Assembly: GCF_002261345.1 (NCBI RefSeq)
Contig: NZ_NEVT01000008.1
Location: 62,001-126,000 of the forward strand
Length of the DNA stretch: 64,000 bases
Direction of reading: 5' to 3'
Origin: Bordetella genomosp. 2
Lineage (GTDB): Bacteria > Pseudomonadota > Gammaproteobacteria > Burkholderiales > Burkholderiaceae_B
The translations under genes and the position numbers were made by a program. The notes beneath the pieces were generated by a model that saw nothing but the letters and a program-made list of their open reading frames with translations, did not search any database and was not told the origin of the DNA. Shown piece after piece: positions 34,978-44,945 of the stretch; position 1 is the stretch's first letter; each line of letters begins with the position of its first letter.

Positions 34978-36393
34978 TCAGGCCTGCAGCACCTTGCCCG
35001 GGTTCATCAGCCCGCGCGGATCGAGCGCCTGCTTGATGCGCTTCATCAGCGCCAGCTCGATCGCGCTCTTGTAGTGCGGCAACTCGTCGCGCTTGAGCTG
35101 GCCGACCCCGTGCTCGGCGCTGATGGAACCCGCGTGCGCCTGCACACTACGGTGCACCACGTCGTAGACGTCCTGCTGCAGCGCCAGCAGGTCTTCCTCG
35201 GTCTGGCCGGGCGCGCGCGCCACGTTGTAATGCAGGTTGCCGTCGCCCAGGTGGCCGAACACCACATTGCGCACATTGGGAAACCGCTGCTGCAGCAGCG
35301 CGTTGGTCTTGTGCACGAAACCGGCGATGGAAGAGATGGGAATCGAGACATCGTGCTTGATGCCCTTGCCCTGTTCGGCCTCGGCCAGCGGAATGCTTTC
35401 GCGCAAGTGCCAGAGCGCGCGGCTCTGCGCCACGTTGGCCGCGATGGCGGCGTCCCGCACCAGCCCGGCCTCGATGGCGGCGCCCAGCACCGTCTCGAAG
35501 CGCTCGCGCGCATGCGCCTCGCTCTCGCTGTCGGACAGCTCCAGCAGCGCGAACCAGGGCGCCGCGGCCGACTCGCCCTCGAACGGCAGGCGCTGCTGCG
35601 GGAACAGGCGCACCACCAGTTGCAGGCAGTCGCCCGCCATCAGCTCGAAGCCGGTGAGCGCGGCGCCGAAGCCGGCGCGCGCCCGTGACAGCAGCTCGAC
35701 CGCGTCATCGATCGACCCCAGCGCCAGCAGCGCGGTGCAGGACGCCACCGGGCGGGGGAACAGCTTGAGCGTAGCGGCGGTGATGATGCCCAGCGTGCCC
35801 TCGCTACCGATGTACAAGTCGCGCAAATCGTAACCAGTATTGTCCTTGCGCAGGCCGCGCAGGCCGTCCCAGAGCTCCCCTTCGGCGGTGACCACTTCCA
35901 GGCCCAGCGCCAGTTCGCGCGCATTGCCGTAGCGCAGCACCTGGGTGCCGCCGGCATTGGTGGCCAGGTTGCCGCCTATGGTGCAGCTGCCCTCGGCGGC
36001 CAGGCTCAGCGGGAACAGCCGGCCCGCGTCGGCGGCGGCCTGCTGCACCGCCTGCAGGACGCAGCCGGCCTCGACCGTGATGGTGTCGTTGTCGGTGTCG
36101 ATGCTGCGGATGCGGTTCAAGCGCGCGGTCGACAGCAGCACCGCCTGGCCCGAGCCGTCCGGCGTGGCGCCGCCGCACAGCCCGGTATTGCCGCCCTGCG
36201 GCACCACCGGCGCGCCGTGCTGCGCGCACAGGCGCACCGCCTGGGCGACCTCGGCGGCGCTGCCCGGCCGGATGACGGCCCGCGCCGTGCCGCGGTAGCG
36301 GCGCCGCCAATCCTGCAGGTAGGGCTCGGCGTCGGCGCCGGTCAGGACATGGGCGGGGCCCAGGAGTGACTGCAGTTCATTCAGTAGGGACAT
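34978..36393 (-). CDS. FAD-linked D-2-hydroxyacid dehydrogenase (D2HGDH/GlcD type)
   Basis: A 471-residue flavoprotein of the FAD_binding_4 plus FAD-oxidase C family. It has the FAD motif PVVPQGGNTGLCGGA, the GGNLATNAGG and YIGSEGTLGIITAATLKLFP segments, metal-binding His in FGHLGDGNLHYNV, ISAEHGVG, and the DPRGLMNPGKVL ending. It oxidises D-2-hydroxyglutarate, D-lactate or glycolate to the 2-oxoacid; D-2-hydroxyglutarate dehydrogenase is the closest pattern. It is a single gene, divergent from the phosphohexomutase across 180 bp. Confidence 0.9.
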   Translation of the reverse strand: MSLLNELQSLLGPAHVLTGADAEPYLQDWRRRYRGTARAVIRPGSAAEVAQAVRLCAQHGAPVVPQGGNTGLCGGATPDGSGQAVLLSTARLNRIRSIDTDNDTITVEAGCVLQAVQQAAADAGRLFPLSLAAEGSCTIGGNLATNAGGTQVLRYGNARELALGLEVVTAEGELWDGLRGLRKDNTGYDLRDLYIGSEGTLGIITAATLKLFPRPVASCTALLALGSIDDAVELLSRARAGFGAALTGFELMAGDCLQLVVRLFPQQRLPFEGESAAAPWFALLELSDSESEAHARERFETVLGAAIEAGLVRDAAIAANVAQSRALWHLRESIPLAEAEQGKGIKHDVSIPISSIAGFVHKTNALLQQRFPNVRNVVFGHLGDGNLHYNVARAPGQTEEDLLALQQDVYDVVHRSVQAHAGSISAEHGVGQLKRDELPHYKSAIELALMKRIKQALDPRGLMNPGKVLQA

Positions 36394-36572
36394 GGGCGGG
36401 ATCGGCGGTCGGGGCGCCCGGCCGCGCCGGGCGACAGGATGAGGAACGAAGGTTATTGTAGGACGAGCCTACCCGGCGTGGTCGCCCCCCGCCGGACCGG
36501 CGAATCGGGGATAATTCACCCAGGACGGCCGCCGCAGGCGGCCAGGCAACCGCCTCACGCAAAGGAACCCAT

Positions 36573-37976
36573 TTGAACGACGCCTCCCGCTATCCAGATT
36601 CCGTCTTCAAGGCCTACGATATCCGCGGCACCGTCCCCGACACGCTCGATGCCGGGTTTGCCCGCGCGCTCGGCCGCACACTGGCCGACCAGGCGCGCGC
36701 GCAAGGCGTCGACGCGCTGGTGATCGGCCGCGACGGCCGGCTCAGCAGCCCGGAACTGGCGCAGGCCCTGCAGGACGGCATCCAGGACGGCGGGGTGGAC
36801 ACCATCGACATCGGCCAGGTGCCCACGCCGCTGGTGTACTACGCGGCCCATACGCAGGGCACCGGATCGGGCGTGGCCATCACCGGCAGCCACAACCCGC
36901 CCCAGTACAACGGCTTCAAGATGATGATGGCCGGCAAGGCCCTCTACGGCCCGGCCGTGCTGGCCCTGCGCGACGCCATGAACGCCGCGGCCGCGCAAGG
37001 CGGCGCCCCGGCGGCCGCGCCGCGCGGCACGCGGCGCGCGCTCGACCTGGTGGACGAATACATCGACCGCATCGTCGGCGACGTCAAGCTGGCGCGCCCG
37101 CTCAAGGTCGCCATCGACTGCGGCAACGGCGTGGCCGGCGCGGTGGCGCCGCGGCTGTTCCGCGCGCTGGGCTGCGAAGTCACCGAGCTATATTGCGAGG
37201 TCGACGGCACGTTCCCCAACCACCACCCCGATCCGGCCGACCCGCACAACCTGCAGGACCTGATCGACTGCCTGGCCCGCACCGACTGCGAAATCGGCCT
37301 GGCCTTCGACGGCGACGGCGACCGCCTGGGGGTGGTCACCAAGTCGGGCCAGATCATCTGGCCCGACCGCCAGCTCATCCTGTTCGCGCGCGACGTGCTG
37401 CAACGCTGCCCGGGCGCCACCATCATCTACGACGTCAAGTGCAGCCGCCACGTCGGCCTGGCGGTCGAGCAGGCCGGCGGCCAGCCGCTGATGTGGCAGA
37501 CCGGCCATTCGCTGGTGAAGGCCAAGCTGGCCGAGACCGGCGCGCCGCTGGCCGGCGAAATGAGCGGGCACATCTTCTTCAAGGAACGCTGGTACGGCTT
37601 CGACGACGGCCTGTACACCGGCGCGCGCCTGCTCGAGATCGTGTCGCGCCACGCCAACCCCTCCGAGCCGCTCGAGGCGCTGCCGCAGGCCTTGTCGACC
37701 CCCGAGCTGAAGCTCGAAATGGCCGAGGGCGAACCGTTCGCCCTGGTGCAGGCCCTGCGCGAACAGGGCAAGTTCGACGGCGCGCTGCAAGTCATCACCA
37801 TCGACGGCGTGCGCGCCGAATACCCCGACGGCTTCGGCCTGGCGCGCGCCTCAAACACCACGCCGGTGGTGGTGCTGCGTTTCGAGGCCGACACCCCGGA
37901 GGCGCTGGCGCGCATCCAGGACGACTTCCGCCGGCAGCTGCAGCGGCTCGCGCCCGGCGCCGCCCTGCCTTTCTAG
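36573..37976 (+). CDS. manB: Phosphomannomutase/phosphoglucomutase
   Basis: A 467-residue alpha-D-phosphohexomutase (AlgC/ManB type) interconverting hexose 1- and 6-phosphates for sugar-nucleotide synthesis. The phosphoserine loop is ITGSHNPPQYNGFK, the Mg site is FDGDGDRLGVV, the sugar loop is GEMSGHIFF, and the phosphate-binding loop is RASNTTPVVVLRF. The start is a TTG at 36573 with AAAGGA 8 bp upstream; no better start fits. It is followed by pgi after 17 bp, so the pair supplies precursors for the convergent polysaccharide operon. Confidence 0.94.
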   Translation: MNDASRYPDSVFKAYDIRGTVPDTLDAGFARALGRTLADQARAQGVDALVIGRDGRLSSPELAQALQDGIQDGGVDTIDIGQVPTPLVYYAAHTQGTGSGVAITGSHNPPQYNGFKMMMAGKALYGPAVLALRDAMNAAAAQGGAPAAAPRGTRRALDLVDEYIDRIVGDVKLARPLKVAIDCGNGVAGAVAPRLFRALGCEVTELYCEVDGTFPNHHPDPADPHNLQDLIDCLARTDCEIGLAFDGDGDRLGVVTKSGQIIWPDRQLILFARDVLQRCPGATIIYDVKCSRHVGLAVEQAGGQPLMWQTGHSLVKAKLAETGAPLAGEMSGHIFFKERWYGFDDGLYTGARLLEIVSRHANPSEPLEALPQALSTPELKLEMAEGEPFALVQALREQGKFDGALQVITIDGVRAEYPDGFGLARASNTTPVVVLRFEADTPEALARIQDDFRRQLQRLAPGAALPF

Positions 37977-37993
37977 AACGAACCGCCCCGCCC

Positions 37994-39562
37994 ATGCCTA
38001 CTTCCCTGCCGTTCAGCCCCGCATGGCTGGCCTTCGCCCAGGCGGCCCAGAACGCCTCCCGCCGCGGCGACCGGCTGCGCATCATCGAGGCCGCCGGCCT
38101 GCGCATCGACCTGACCGCGCAAGCCCAGTCCGAGCAGCTCGACCAGGCCGCCCAGGCCCTGCTCGTGCAGCAGAACTTCGACGCCGCGCGCGCCCACCTG
38201 TACGACGGCGGGGAAGCCAACTGGACCGAACGCCGGCCCGCCTGGCATACCGCGCTGCGGGCCGACAACCCGCCGCCGGCGGTGGCCCAGGCGGTGCTGT
38301 CCGAGCGCGAGCGCGTGCGGCGCTTCGTGCGCGAACTGGACGGCGCCGACGCCTATGGCGGCATTCTGCACCTGGGCATCGGCGGCAGCGACTGGGGGCC
38401 GCGCATGGTCACCCGCGCGCTGCGCCACTACGGCCTGCGCCGCAACATCCAGTTCGCCTCCAATGTCGATTCGCACGCGGTCGCCGACGCCATCGGCCAG
38501 CTCGATCCCCACGACACGCTGGTGATCGTCGCGTCCAAGTCGTTCACCACCACCGAGCCGCTCGCCAACGCCGAAGTGGCCATGAACTGGCTGCGCGACG
38601 CCGGCGTGGCCGATCCCATCAAGCACGTGGTGGCGATCACCGCCAACGTCGACGCGGCGCTCGATTTCGGCATCTCGCCCGACCGGGTCTTCCGCTTCTG
38701 GGACTGGGTCGGCGGGCGCTATTCGCTCTGGTCGGCGATCGGCCTGCCGGTCGCGCTGGCGCTGGGCTGCGAGGCGCTCGACCAGCTGCTGGCCGGCGCC
38801 GCCGCGATGGACCAGCACTTCCTGCAGGCCCCGCCGCTGCGCAACGCCCCGTTGCAGATGGCGCTGGCGGGCATCGCCAACCGCAGCGTGCTGGGCTACG
38901 CCACGCTGGCCATCACGCCCTACGACTCGCGCCTGATGCACCTGGTGCCGTGGGCCCAGCAGCTCGACATGGAATCGCTGGGCAAGGTCGCCACGCGCGA
39001 CGGCACGCCCGTAGGGGTGCCCACCGGCCCGGTGGTGTGGGGCATGCCGGGCACCGATTGCCAGCACACGTTCTTCCAGTGGCTGCACCAGGACACCACC
39101 GGCGCGCCGGTGGATTTCATCGTCTGCGAACAGCCGGACCATCCCTATGCGCGCCACCACAAGCTGCTGATCGCCAACTGCCTGGCGCAGCGGTCGGCGC
39201 TGTTGCGCGGCAAGTCGTACGAAGAAGCGCTGCACGAGACGCGCCAGCACGAGCCCGACGCGCAGCGCGCCGAACTGCTGGCCCGCCACCGCGTGCATCC
39301 GGGCGGGCGCCCGTCCAACCTCATCGTGCTGCCGCGCCTGGATGCCTATTCCCTGGGCGCCCTGCTGGCGCTGTACGAACATAAGGTGTTCGCCCAGGGC
39401 GCGCTATGGGGCATCAATCCGTTCGACCAATGGGGCGTGGAATTCGGCAAGCTGCTCGCCAAGAACATCATCCGCGAGCTGGATGCCCCGTCGTCCGCCG
39501 AGGCCTCCGACCAGGACCCGTCCACGCGCCACTGGATCGACATCCTGTCGCGGCGCGGCTGA
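37994..39562 (+). CDS. pgi: Glucose-6-phosphate isomerase
   Basis: A 522-residue phosphoglucose isomerase. Signatures are LHLGIGGSDWGPRMV, VASKSFTTTEPL, FWDWVGGRYSLWSAIGLP and NPFDQWGVEFGKLLA. Length is slightly below the roughly 550 typical for enterobacteria, as seen in other beta-proteobacteria. It connects the gluconeogenic pool to the mutase upstream. It ends 17 bp before the convergent glycosyltransferase operon. Confidence 0.97.
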   Translation: MPTSLPFSPAWLAFAQAAQNASRRGDRLRIIEAAGLRIDLTAQAQSEQLDQAAQALLVQQNFDAARAHLYDGGEANWTERRPAWHTALRADNPPPAVAQAVLSERERVRRFVRELDGADAYGGILHLGIGGSDWGPRMVTRALRHYGLRRNIQFASNVDSHAVADAIGQLDPHDTLVIVASKSFTTTEPLANAEVAMNWLRDAGVADPIKHVVAITANVDAALDFGISPDRVFRFWDWVGGRYSLWSAIGLPVALALGCEALDQLLAGAAAMDQHFLQAPPLRNAPLQMALAGIANRSVLGYATLAITPYDSRLMHLVPWAQQLDMESLGKVATRDGTPVGVPTGPVVWGMPGTDCQHTFFQWLHQDTTGAPVDFIVCEQPDHPYARHHKLLIANCLAQRSALLRGKSYEEALHETRQHEPDAQRAELLARHRVHPGGRPSNLIVLPRLDAYSLGALLALYEHKVFAQGALWGINPFDQWGVEFGKLLAKNIIRELDAPSSAEASDQDPSTRHWIDILSRRG

Positions 39563-39579
39563 ACGTCGCCGCCGCGGCG

Positions 39580-40710
39580 CTACTGCCCGAGCGCCCGGTA
39601 GATGTCCAGGTGCTTGCGGCAGACGTCCTCGATATCGAACTCGCGCTCGGCCAGCTCGCGGCCGGCCGCCCCCAGCCGCTGCCGCAGTCCATCGTCGGTC
39701 GCCAGCCGTCCGATCGCGGCGGCCAGCGCCATGGCGTCGCGCGGCGGCACCAGCAAGCCGGTCTGGTCCGGCTCGATCGCGTCGCGGCAGCCCGGCACGT
39801 CGGTCGTCACGACCGCGCGCCCGCAGGCCGCCGCTTCGATCAGCGAGCGCGGCAGGCCTTCGCGATACGACGGCAGCACCGCGATGTGCGAGCCCGCATA
39901 CAGCTCGGCCACGTCGCTGCGCTCGCCCAGTGCTTCGATGCAGCCCTCGCGCTGCCAGGCATCGACATCGGCCTGCGTGACCGAGGCCGGATTGCCGGGA
40001 TCGACTCCGCCCGCCAGCACCATGCGCACCGGCACCCCGCGGCTGCGCAGCAGGCGCGCCGCCTCGACGAACTCCAGCACACCCTTGTCGCGCAGCAGGC
40101 GGGCCACCATCAGGGCCGCCACCGGCGGCGGCGGTTCGGGCGTCGCCGCGTATGCCGACAGGTCTACGCCCGAGCCGCGGATCATCACCACCTGCTCCTC
40201 GCGCACCGCGCCCACGCCGCGCAGCAGGTCGCGGTCGTTGGTATTCTGGAACACCACGCGGCTGTTGCGGTGTCCCAGCGCCAGCCGGTACAGCACCGTC
40301 ACGATGGCGCGCACCAACGCCGCCTTGGCGCCGCGCGCCACGAACACGAAGCCCAGCCCCGAGATCGCCGACACCATGGCCGGCACGCCGGCCAGACGGG
40401 CGGCAATGCCGCCGTACAGCACCGGCTTGATGGTCACCAGGTGGACCAGGTCCGGCCGCAGGCGGCGGAACAGGCGCCACAGCGCCCAGACCGTGGCCAG
40501 TTCCTGCAGCGGCTGCTGGCCGCTGCGGGTCATCGGCACCGCATGGTGCGTCAGGCCGTGCGCCTCGATCTGCGCGACACTGTCGCCCGGCATGGTGGCC
40601 ACGTGCACCTCGTAGCCGGCGCGCCGCGCCGCCAGCGCCAGCGGCAGCCGGTGCGACAGGAAGAAGGCGGGGTTGTTCACCACGAACAGCAGGCGCGGGG
40701 CTGCGCTCAT
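39580..40710 (-). CDS. GT4-family glycosyltransferase (last operon gene)
   Basis: A 376-residue GT-B enzyme. The N-terminal half opens LLFVVNNPAFFLSHRLPLAL, and the C-terminal half carries the GT4 ELPxxL/EX7E type motif YREGLPRSLIEAAACG. It resembles WbpT/WbpU-like transferases that add an N-acetylhexosamine or uronic acid to a lipid-linked glycan. The ATG at 40710 overlaps the previous stop (ATGA), indicating translational coupling. Donor and acceptor are not known. Confidence 0.9.
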   Translation of the reverse strand: MSAAPRLLFVVNNPAFFLSHRLPLALAARRAGYEVHVATMPGDSVAQIEAHGLTHHAVPMTRSGQQPLQELATVWALWRLFRRLRPDLVHLVTIKPVLYGGIAARLAGVPAMVSAISGLGFVFVARGAKAALVRAIVTVLYRLALGHRNSRVVFQNTNDRDLLRGVGAVREEQVVMIRGSGVDLSAYAATPEPPPPVAALMVARLLRDKGVLEFVEAARLLRSRGVPVRMVLAGGVDPGNPASVTQADVDAWQREGCIEALGERSDVAELYAGSHIAVLPSYREGLPRSLIEAAACGRAVVTTDVPGCRDAIEPDQTGLLVPPRDAMALAAAIGRLATDDGLRQRLGAAGRELAEREFDIEDVCRKHLDIYRALGQ

Positions 40711-41867
40711 GAGCGGGCTCCTGCTATGCGGCGCCAGGCGGCCTCGTAGGCGGCCACCATGTGCGCCAGGTCGAATTCGGCCAGCACCCGTGCGCGGCCG
40801 GCCGCGCCGACGGCGGCGCGGCCGCGCGCGGCGATGTCGTCCAGCGCGGCGGCCACGCCGCCCGCCAGCGCCTCGGGCTGCTCGGGCGGCACCACGGGCG
40901 CGGTGGCGCCGACGATGTGGGCGGCGTCGCCCACGTCGGTCACCACGCAAGGCGTGCCGCAGGCCATGGCCTCGGCCACCACGTTGGGGAAGCCTTCCGC
41001 GCAGCTGGACAGCACGTGCAGGTCGAGCGCATTCATCACGGCCGGGACGTCATCGCTGGAACCGGCCAGCAGGATCCGGCCGCGCAGGTCGTGGCGGTCG
41101 ATCAGGGCAGCCAGCTCGGCATTGCCGGGCGACATGCCGCGCCCCACCAGCACGCATTGCAGGCCGCGGTCGCGCCCGTCGCGCACCAGCGCGGCCACCG
41201 CGGCCAGCAGATTGGCATGATCCTTGAGCGGGTCCCAGCGGGCCACGCAGCCGATCAGGGGCGTCTGCGGCGCCACCTGCCATACCTGGCGCATCCGTTC
41301 GCGCGCCGACTCGTCGGGCTGGTAGCGCGACAGGTCGTAGCCGTTGGCGATTACTTCCAGCCGGTCGGCGCGGTAGCCATACTGTTCGTGCCGCACGGCG
41401 GCATCGCGCGCCGCGCAGATAATGGTGGCCGGCACGCGGCCCGACAGCAGCGCGCACAGCTTCAGCACCAGGCGCGCCGAGCGGCTGCTGCGCCGCAGGT
41501 GCGCGCCGGAATTGCGTATGCCCCAGGCCACGGCGCGTATGCCGGCCAGCCGCGCCGCCAAGCCGCCGATCAGGTCGGCGTGGTACATCCAGGTCTGCAC
41601 GGCATCGGGCTGCTCGCTGGCCAGCAGCCGGCGCAACGCCAGGAAGCCGTCCAGGGTCAGGCGGCCGCGCGGCATGCCGAGCGCATGCACGGGCACGCCG
41701 GCGGTGCGCAGGCGCGCGCCGTACACGCCCTCGTCGGTCAGCGACACGACACTGTGGCGCACCCGCTGGTCGGGGTAGGTGGCCAGCCGGAACAGCACCG
41801 ATTCGGCGCCGCCCTGCCCCAGGCCGGTAATGACGTGGATGACCCGCAGGATGGCCGGGCCGCTCAT
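40707..41867 (-). CDS. GT4-family glycosyltransferase
   Basis: A 386-residue GT-B glycosyltransferase. The opening VIHVITGLGQGGAE is the acceptor-site loop common in GT4, and EGFPNVVAEAMACG supplies the EX7E motif that binds the nucleotide sugar. The start overlaps the upstream stop (ATGA), and the downstream gene likewise overlaps its end. It acts on the cytoplasmic face on polyprenyl-linked sugars. Confidence 0.92.
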   Translation of the reverse strand: MSGPAILRVIHVITGLGQGGAESVLFRLATYPDQRVRHSVVSLTDEGVYGARLRTAGVPVHALGMPRGRLTLDGFLALRRLLASEQPDAVQTWMYHADLIGGLAARLAGIRAVAWGIRNSGAHLRRSSRSARLVLKLCALLSGRVPATIICAARDAAVRHEQYGYRADRLEVIANGYDLSRYQPDESARERMRQVWQVAPQTPLIGCVARWDPLKDHANLLAAVAALVRDGRDRGLQCVLVGRGMSPGNAELAALIDRHDLRGRILLAGSSDDVPAVMNALDLHVLSSCAEGFPNVVAEAMACGTPCVVTDVGDAAHIVGATAPVVPPEQPEALAGGVAAALDDIAARGRAAVGAAGRARVLAEFDLAHMVAAYEAAWRRIAGARS

Positions 41868-42979
41868 CGTTTGCTCCGCACCGCGTCGAACAGCGCGTCC
41901 CATTCGGCCAGCACGGCGGGCAGCGCGTAGCGGCGGCGCACCGACTCGGCCGCCCGCGCCCCCAGTTCGCGCCGCGCCGCCGGGTCGCTCATCACGCGCC
42001 GCAGGGCCGCGGCCAGTTGCGCACGGTCGCCGGCCGGCACCAGCAGGGCGTCCTGGCCATCGCGCGTCATCTCGCGCGGGCCGCTCGGGCAGTCGAAGGC
42101 CACGCAGGGCAGGCCCAGCGCCATGGCCTCCAGCAGCACATTGGGAAAACCTTCCACTTCGGAGCTCAGCACGAAGGCCTGCCCCCGGGCCAGCTCTTCC
42201 CAGGGCTCGGTGGTGCGGCCCGGCAGCTGCACGCGGCCGTCCAGGCCGGCGCGGGCGACGCGGGCCTGCAGGTCATCGCGGTCGGGGCCCTCGCCCCAGA
42301 TGCACAGATCCCAGTCGGGGAAATCCGCCGCCAGCGTGGCATATACGTCGATCAGCAGGTCGAAGCGCTTGGCCGTCGTCAGCCGCCCCATGGCCAGCAG
42401 GCGCTTGCGCGCCACGGCGGCGGTCGGGTCGACCCGCGGCGCATCCAGCAATTCCGGCGGCAAGGGATTGGGAATGACCTTCAGCTGCTTGATGCCGGGC
42501 ACCTGGCAGGCGAACGGCTCGACCGTATCTTCGGCCTGCACGGTAACCATGTCGGCGCGCGGGTAGAACAGGCGCCGCAGGGCCCGCCACAGGCGCCCGG
42601 TGGACTGCTCCACCACCGGATTGGTGCGTTCGCAGACGATCAGCGGCACGTCGAGCCCGCGCGTGGCCAGGATGGCGGCCACGTTGACGTTGGTCAGGAA
42701 CGAAATGACCACGTCCGGCGCCTTCTCGCGGATCAGCGCGCGCAGGGCGCGCAACCGGCGCCAGGCGGCCAGCGCCCCGCCGTCGCGCGTGCCGACGCGA
42801 TCGGCCAGCCAGACCAGGTCCACCGCGTCGGACAACGGATAAAAACAAGTGCCCTTGGCGGAATAGGTGGGCACCAGGGTCACGGCATCGCCGCGATCGG
42901 TCCAGGCATTGACCAACGTCGCGGCCACCCGTTCGGCGCCGCCCGCGTGCATGGAACTGACCAGCAGCATTATTTTCAT
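41864..42979 (-). CDS. GT4-family glycosyltransferase
   Basis: A 371-residue retaining glycosyltransferase. It has MLLVSSMHAGGAERVAATLV at the N-terminus, RLLAMGRLTTAKRFDLLI at the start of the nucleotide-binding domain, and EGFPNVLLEAMALG as EX7E. It is similar in layout to the gene at 44946 (both belong to the GGAERVA type), so the two probably add similar residues. The ATG at 42979 overlaps the asnB stop. Confidence 0.92.
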   Translation of the reverse strand: MKIMLLVSSMHAGGAERVAATLVNAWTDRGDAVTLVPTYSAKGTCFYPLSDAVDLVWLADRVGTRDGGALAAWRRLRALRALIREKAPDVVISFLTNVNVAAILATRGLDVPLIVCERTNPVVEQSTGRLWRALRRLFYPRADMVTVQAEDTVEPFACQVPGIKQLKVIPNPLPPELLDAPRVDPTAAVARKRLLAMGRLTTAKRFDLLIDVYATLAADFPDWDLCIWGEGPDRDDLQARVARAGLDGRVQLPGRTTEPWEELARGQAFVLSSEVEGFPNVLLEAMALGLPCVAFDCPSGPREMTRDGQDALLVPAGDRAQLAAALRRVMSDPAARRELGARAAESVRRRYALPAVLAEWDALFDAVRSKR

Positions 42980-44904
42980 GTATCGGAATCCTGTTCGCCG
43001 GCCATGCCGGCGTGATAGCGGTCCAGCCAGGCCTGCATCATCAGCACGCCCCACAGGCGGCTGTCCCAATTGCGATGCCCGGAAACATGCTCGCGCCACT
43101 TGCGCAGGATCGGCTCCGGCTCGAACCAGCCCTCCTGGCGCAGGCGGGCCGGATCCAGCAGGGCCTCGGCCCAGTCGCGCAGCGGGCCGCGCAGCCAGCT
43201 GGCCAGCGGCACCGCGAAGCCCCGCTTGGGGCGGTCGACCAGCGCCTGCGGCACGTGGCGGTAGAGCACCTGGCGCAGCAGCCACTTGCCAGTGTTGCCG
43301 CGCACCTTGTATTCGAACGGCAGGCGCCAGGCGAACTCGTAGACGCGATGATCGAGCAGCGGCACGCGCGTCTCCAGGCTGACCGCCATGGCCGCGCGGT
43401 CTACCTTGACCAGGATGTCGTCGGGCAGGTAGGTGACGGTGTCCAGTTTCATCATCACGTCGAACGCGCTGCCGTCCATCGGTTGCTCGAACAGCGACGG
43501 CGGCTCGACGCCTCCCTTTACCACCCGGCCCGGATCGGCCCAGTACGACACGAACTGGCGATAGAAGTCGCCCCGCGTGTCGGCGCGCAGCAGCTCGCCC
43601 AGCTTGCCCACCTTGCCGCGCCACGCGCCGCACCCCGGCAGCGCGGTAGACGCGCCCATCAGCGCGCCCATGGCGTGGCGCAGCGGCCCCGGGACCCGCT
43701 CGCACTGGCGCCACCAGTTGTGCACGCGGAAATAGCGCGAATAGCCGCCGAACAGTTCGTCGCCGCCGTCGCCCGACAGGGCCACCGTCACGTGCTGGCG
43801 CGCCATGCGCGTGACCAGCGAGGTGGGGATCTGCGACGAATCGGCGAACGGCTCGTCGTACATGTCGGCCAGCGTGGGCACCACTGCCAGCGCGTCGTCG
43901 GCGGTCACGTACAGCTCGGTGTGCTCGGTGCCCAAGTGCCGCGCCACCGCCTTGGCGTGCTCGGCCTCGTTGTAGCCCTTTTCGTGGAAGCCGATGGCGA
44001 AGGTGCGCACCGGCTGGGCGCTCTGCTTCTGCATCAGCGCCACGATGGTCGAGGAATCGATGCCGCCCGACAGGAACGCGCCCAGGCTCACGTCGGAAAT
44101 CATCTGGCCGCCCACCGCCTGGGACAGCACGGCCTCGAGCGCATCGGCGGCCTGCGCGTCGGACCCGAACGACAGCGGCGCCGCCAGGCCCTGGTCGGCC
44201 ATGGCCAGCGCCGACCAGTACGTGCGCGGGGCCGGCATGCGCGCGCCGCGCAGCTCGGCCTCGGCGAGTTCGAGCCAGGTGCCCGGCGGCAGCTTGTGAA
44301 TTCCCTGGTAGATCGATTGCGGCGCCGGGATGTAGTTATGGCGCATCAGCGACGCCAGGGCGGCGCGGTTCAGCTCGCGCCCGAACCCCGGAATCGGCAT
44401 CAGCCCCTTGAGCTCCGACGCGAACACGAAATTCGCGCCCGTATAACCGTAGTACAGGGGCTTCTCGCCCATCCGGTCGCGCGCCAGGGTGAGCGTGCGC
44501 CGCTCGCGGTCCCACAGGGCGATGGCGTACATCCCCACCGCGGCCTGCAAGGTGGCCTCCACGCCCAGCCCGGCGAAGCAGGCCAGGATGGTCTCGGTGT
44601 CCGAATGGCCGCGCCAGTCCGGCGCCAGGCCCGCCTTTTCCAGGCGGGTGCGCAATTCCAGGTGGTTGTAGATCTCGCCATTGAGCACCAGCACATAGCG
44701 GCCACTGGCCGAGACCATGGGCTGGTGCCCCGCCTCGGTCAGGTCCAGGATGGCCAGCCGCACATGGGCGAATGCCAGGTCGGCGCCGGGATCCTCCCAC
44801 AAGCCATGGCTGTCGGGGCCGCGATGGCGGATGCGCCGGCAGCTATCGGCCAGCACGTCGGCCTTGCCTTGCAAGGGTCCCCAGATTCCAGCGATTCCAC
44901 ACAT
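42976..44904 (-). CDS. asnB: AsnB-type glutamine amidotransferase (uronamide formation)
   Basis: A 642-residue asparagine-synthetase-like protein. Cys2 of the N-terminus CGIAGIWG is the glutaminase nucleophile, followed by RHRGPDS and NGEIYNH. The synthetase domain has the PPi loop FLSGGIDSS and SGDGGDELFGGYSRYF. Inside a polysaccharide operon such proteins (WbpS in P. aeruginosa O6 is the model) amidate uronic acids to uronamides instead of making asparagine; that role is inferred from context. It lies 41 bp after a glycosyltransferase gene. Confidence 0.93.
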   Translation of the reverse strand: MCGIAGIWGPLQGKADVLADSCRRIRHRGPDSHGLWEDPGADLAFAHVRLAILDLTEAGHQPMVSASGRYVLVLNGEIYNHLELRTRLEKAGLAPDWRGHSDTETILACFAGLGVEATLQAAVGMYAIALWDRERRTLTLARDRMGEKPLYYGYTGANFVFASELKGLMPIPGFGRELNRAALASLMRHNYIPAPQSIYQGIHKLPPGTWLELAEAELRGARMPAPRTYWSALAMADQGLAAPLSFGSDAQAADALEAVLSQAVGGQMISDVSLGAFLSGGIDSSTIVALMQKQSAQPVRTFAIGFHEKGYNEAEHAKAVARHLGTEHTELYVTADDALAVVPTLADMYDEPFADSSQIPTSLVTRMARQHVTVALSGDGGDELFGGYSRYFRVHNWWRQCERVPGPLRHAMGALMGASTALPGCGAWRGKVGKLGELLRADTRGDFYRQFVSYWADPGRVVKGGVEPPSLFEQPMDGSAFDVMMKLDTVTYLPDDILVKVDRAAMAVSLETRVPLLDHRVYEFAWRLPFEYKVRGNTGKWLLRQVLYRHVPQALVDRPKRGFAVPLASWLRGPLRDWAEALLDPARLRQEGWFEPEPILRKWREHVSGHRNWDSRLWGVLMMQAWLDRYHAGMAGEQDSDT

Positions 44905-44945
44905 GATGGTGATTTCCGCGATGGTCAGGACAACGGGCGGCCGGG

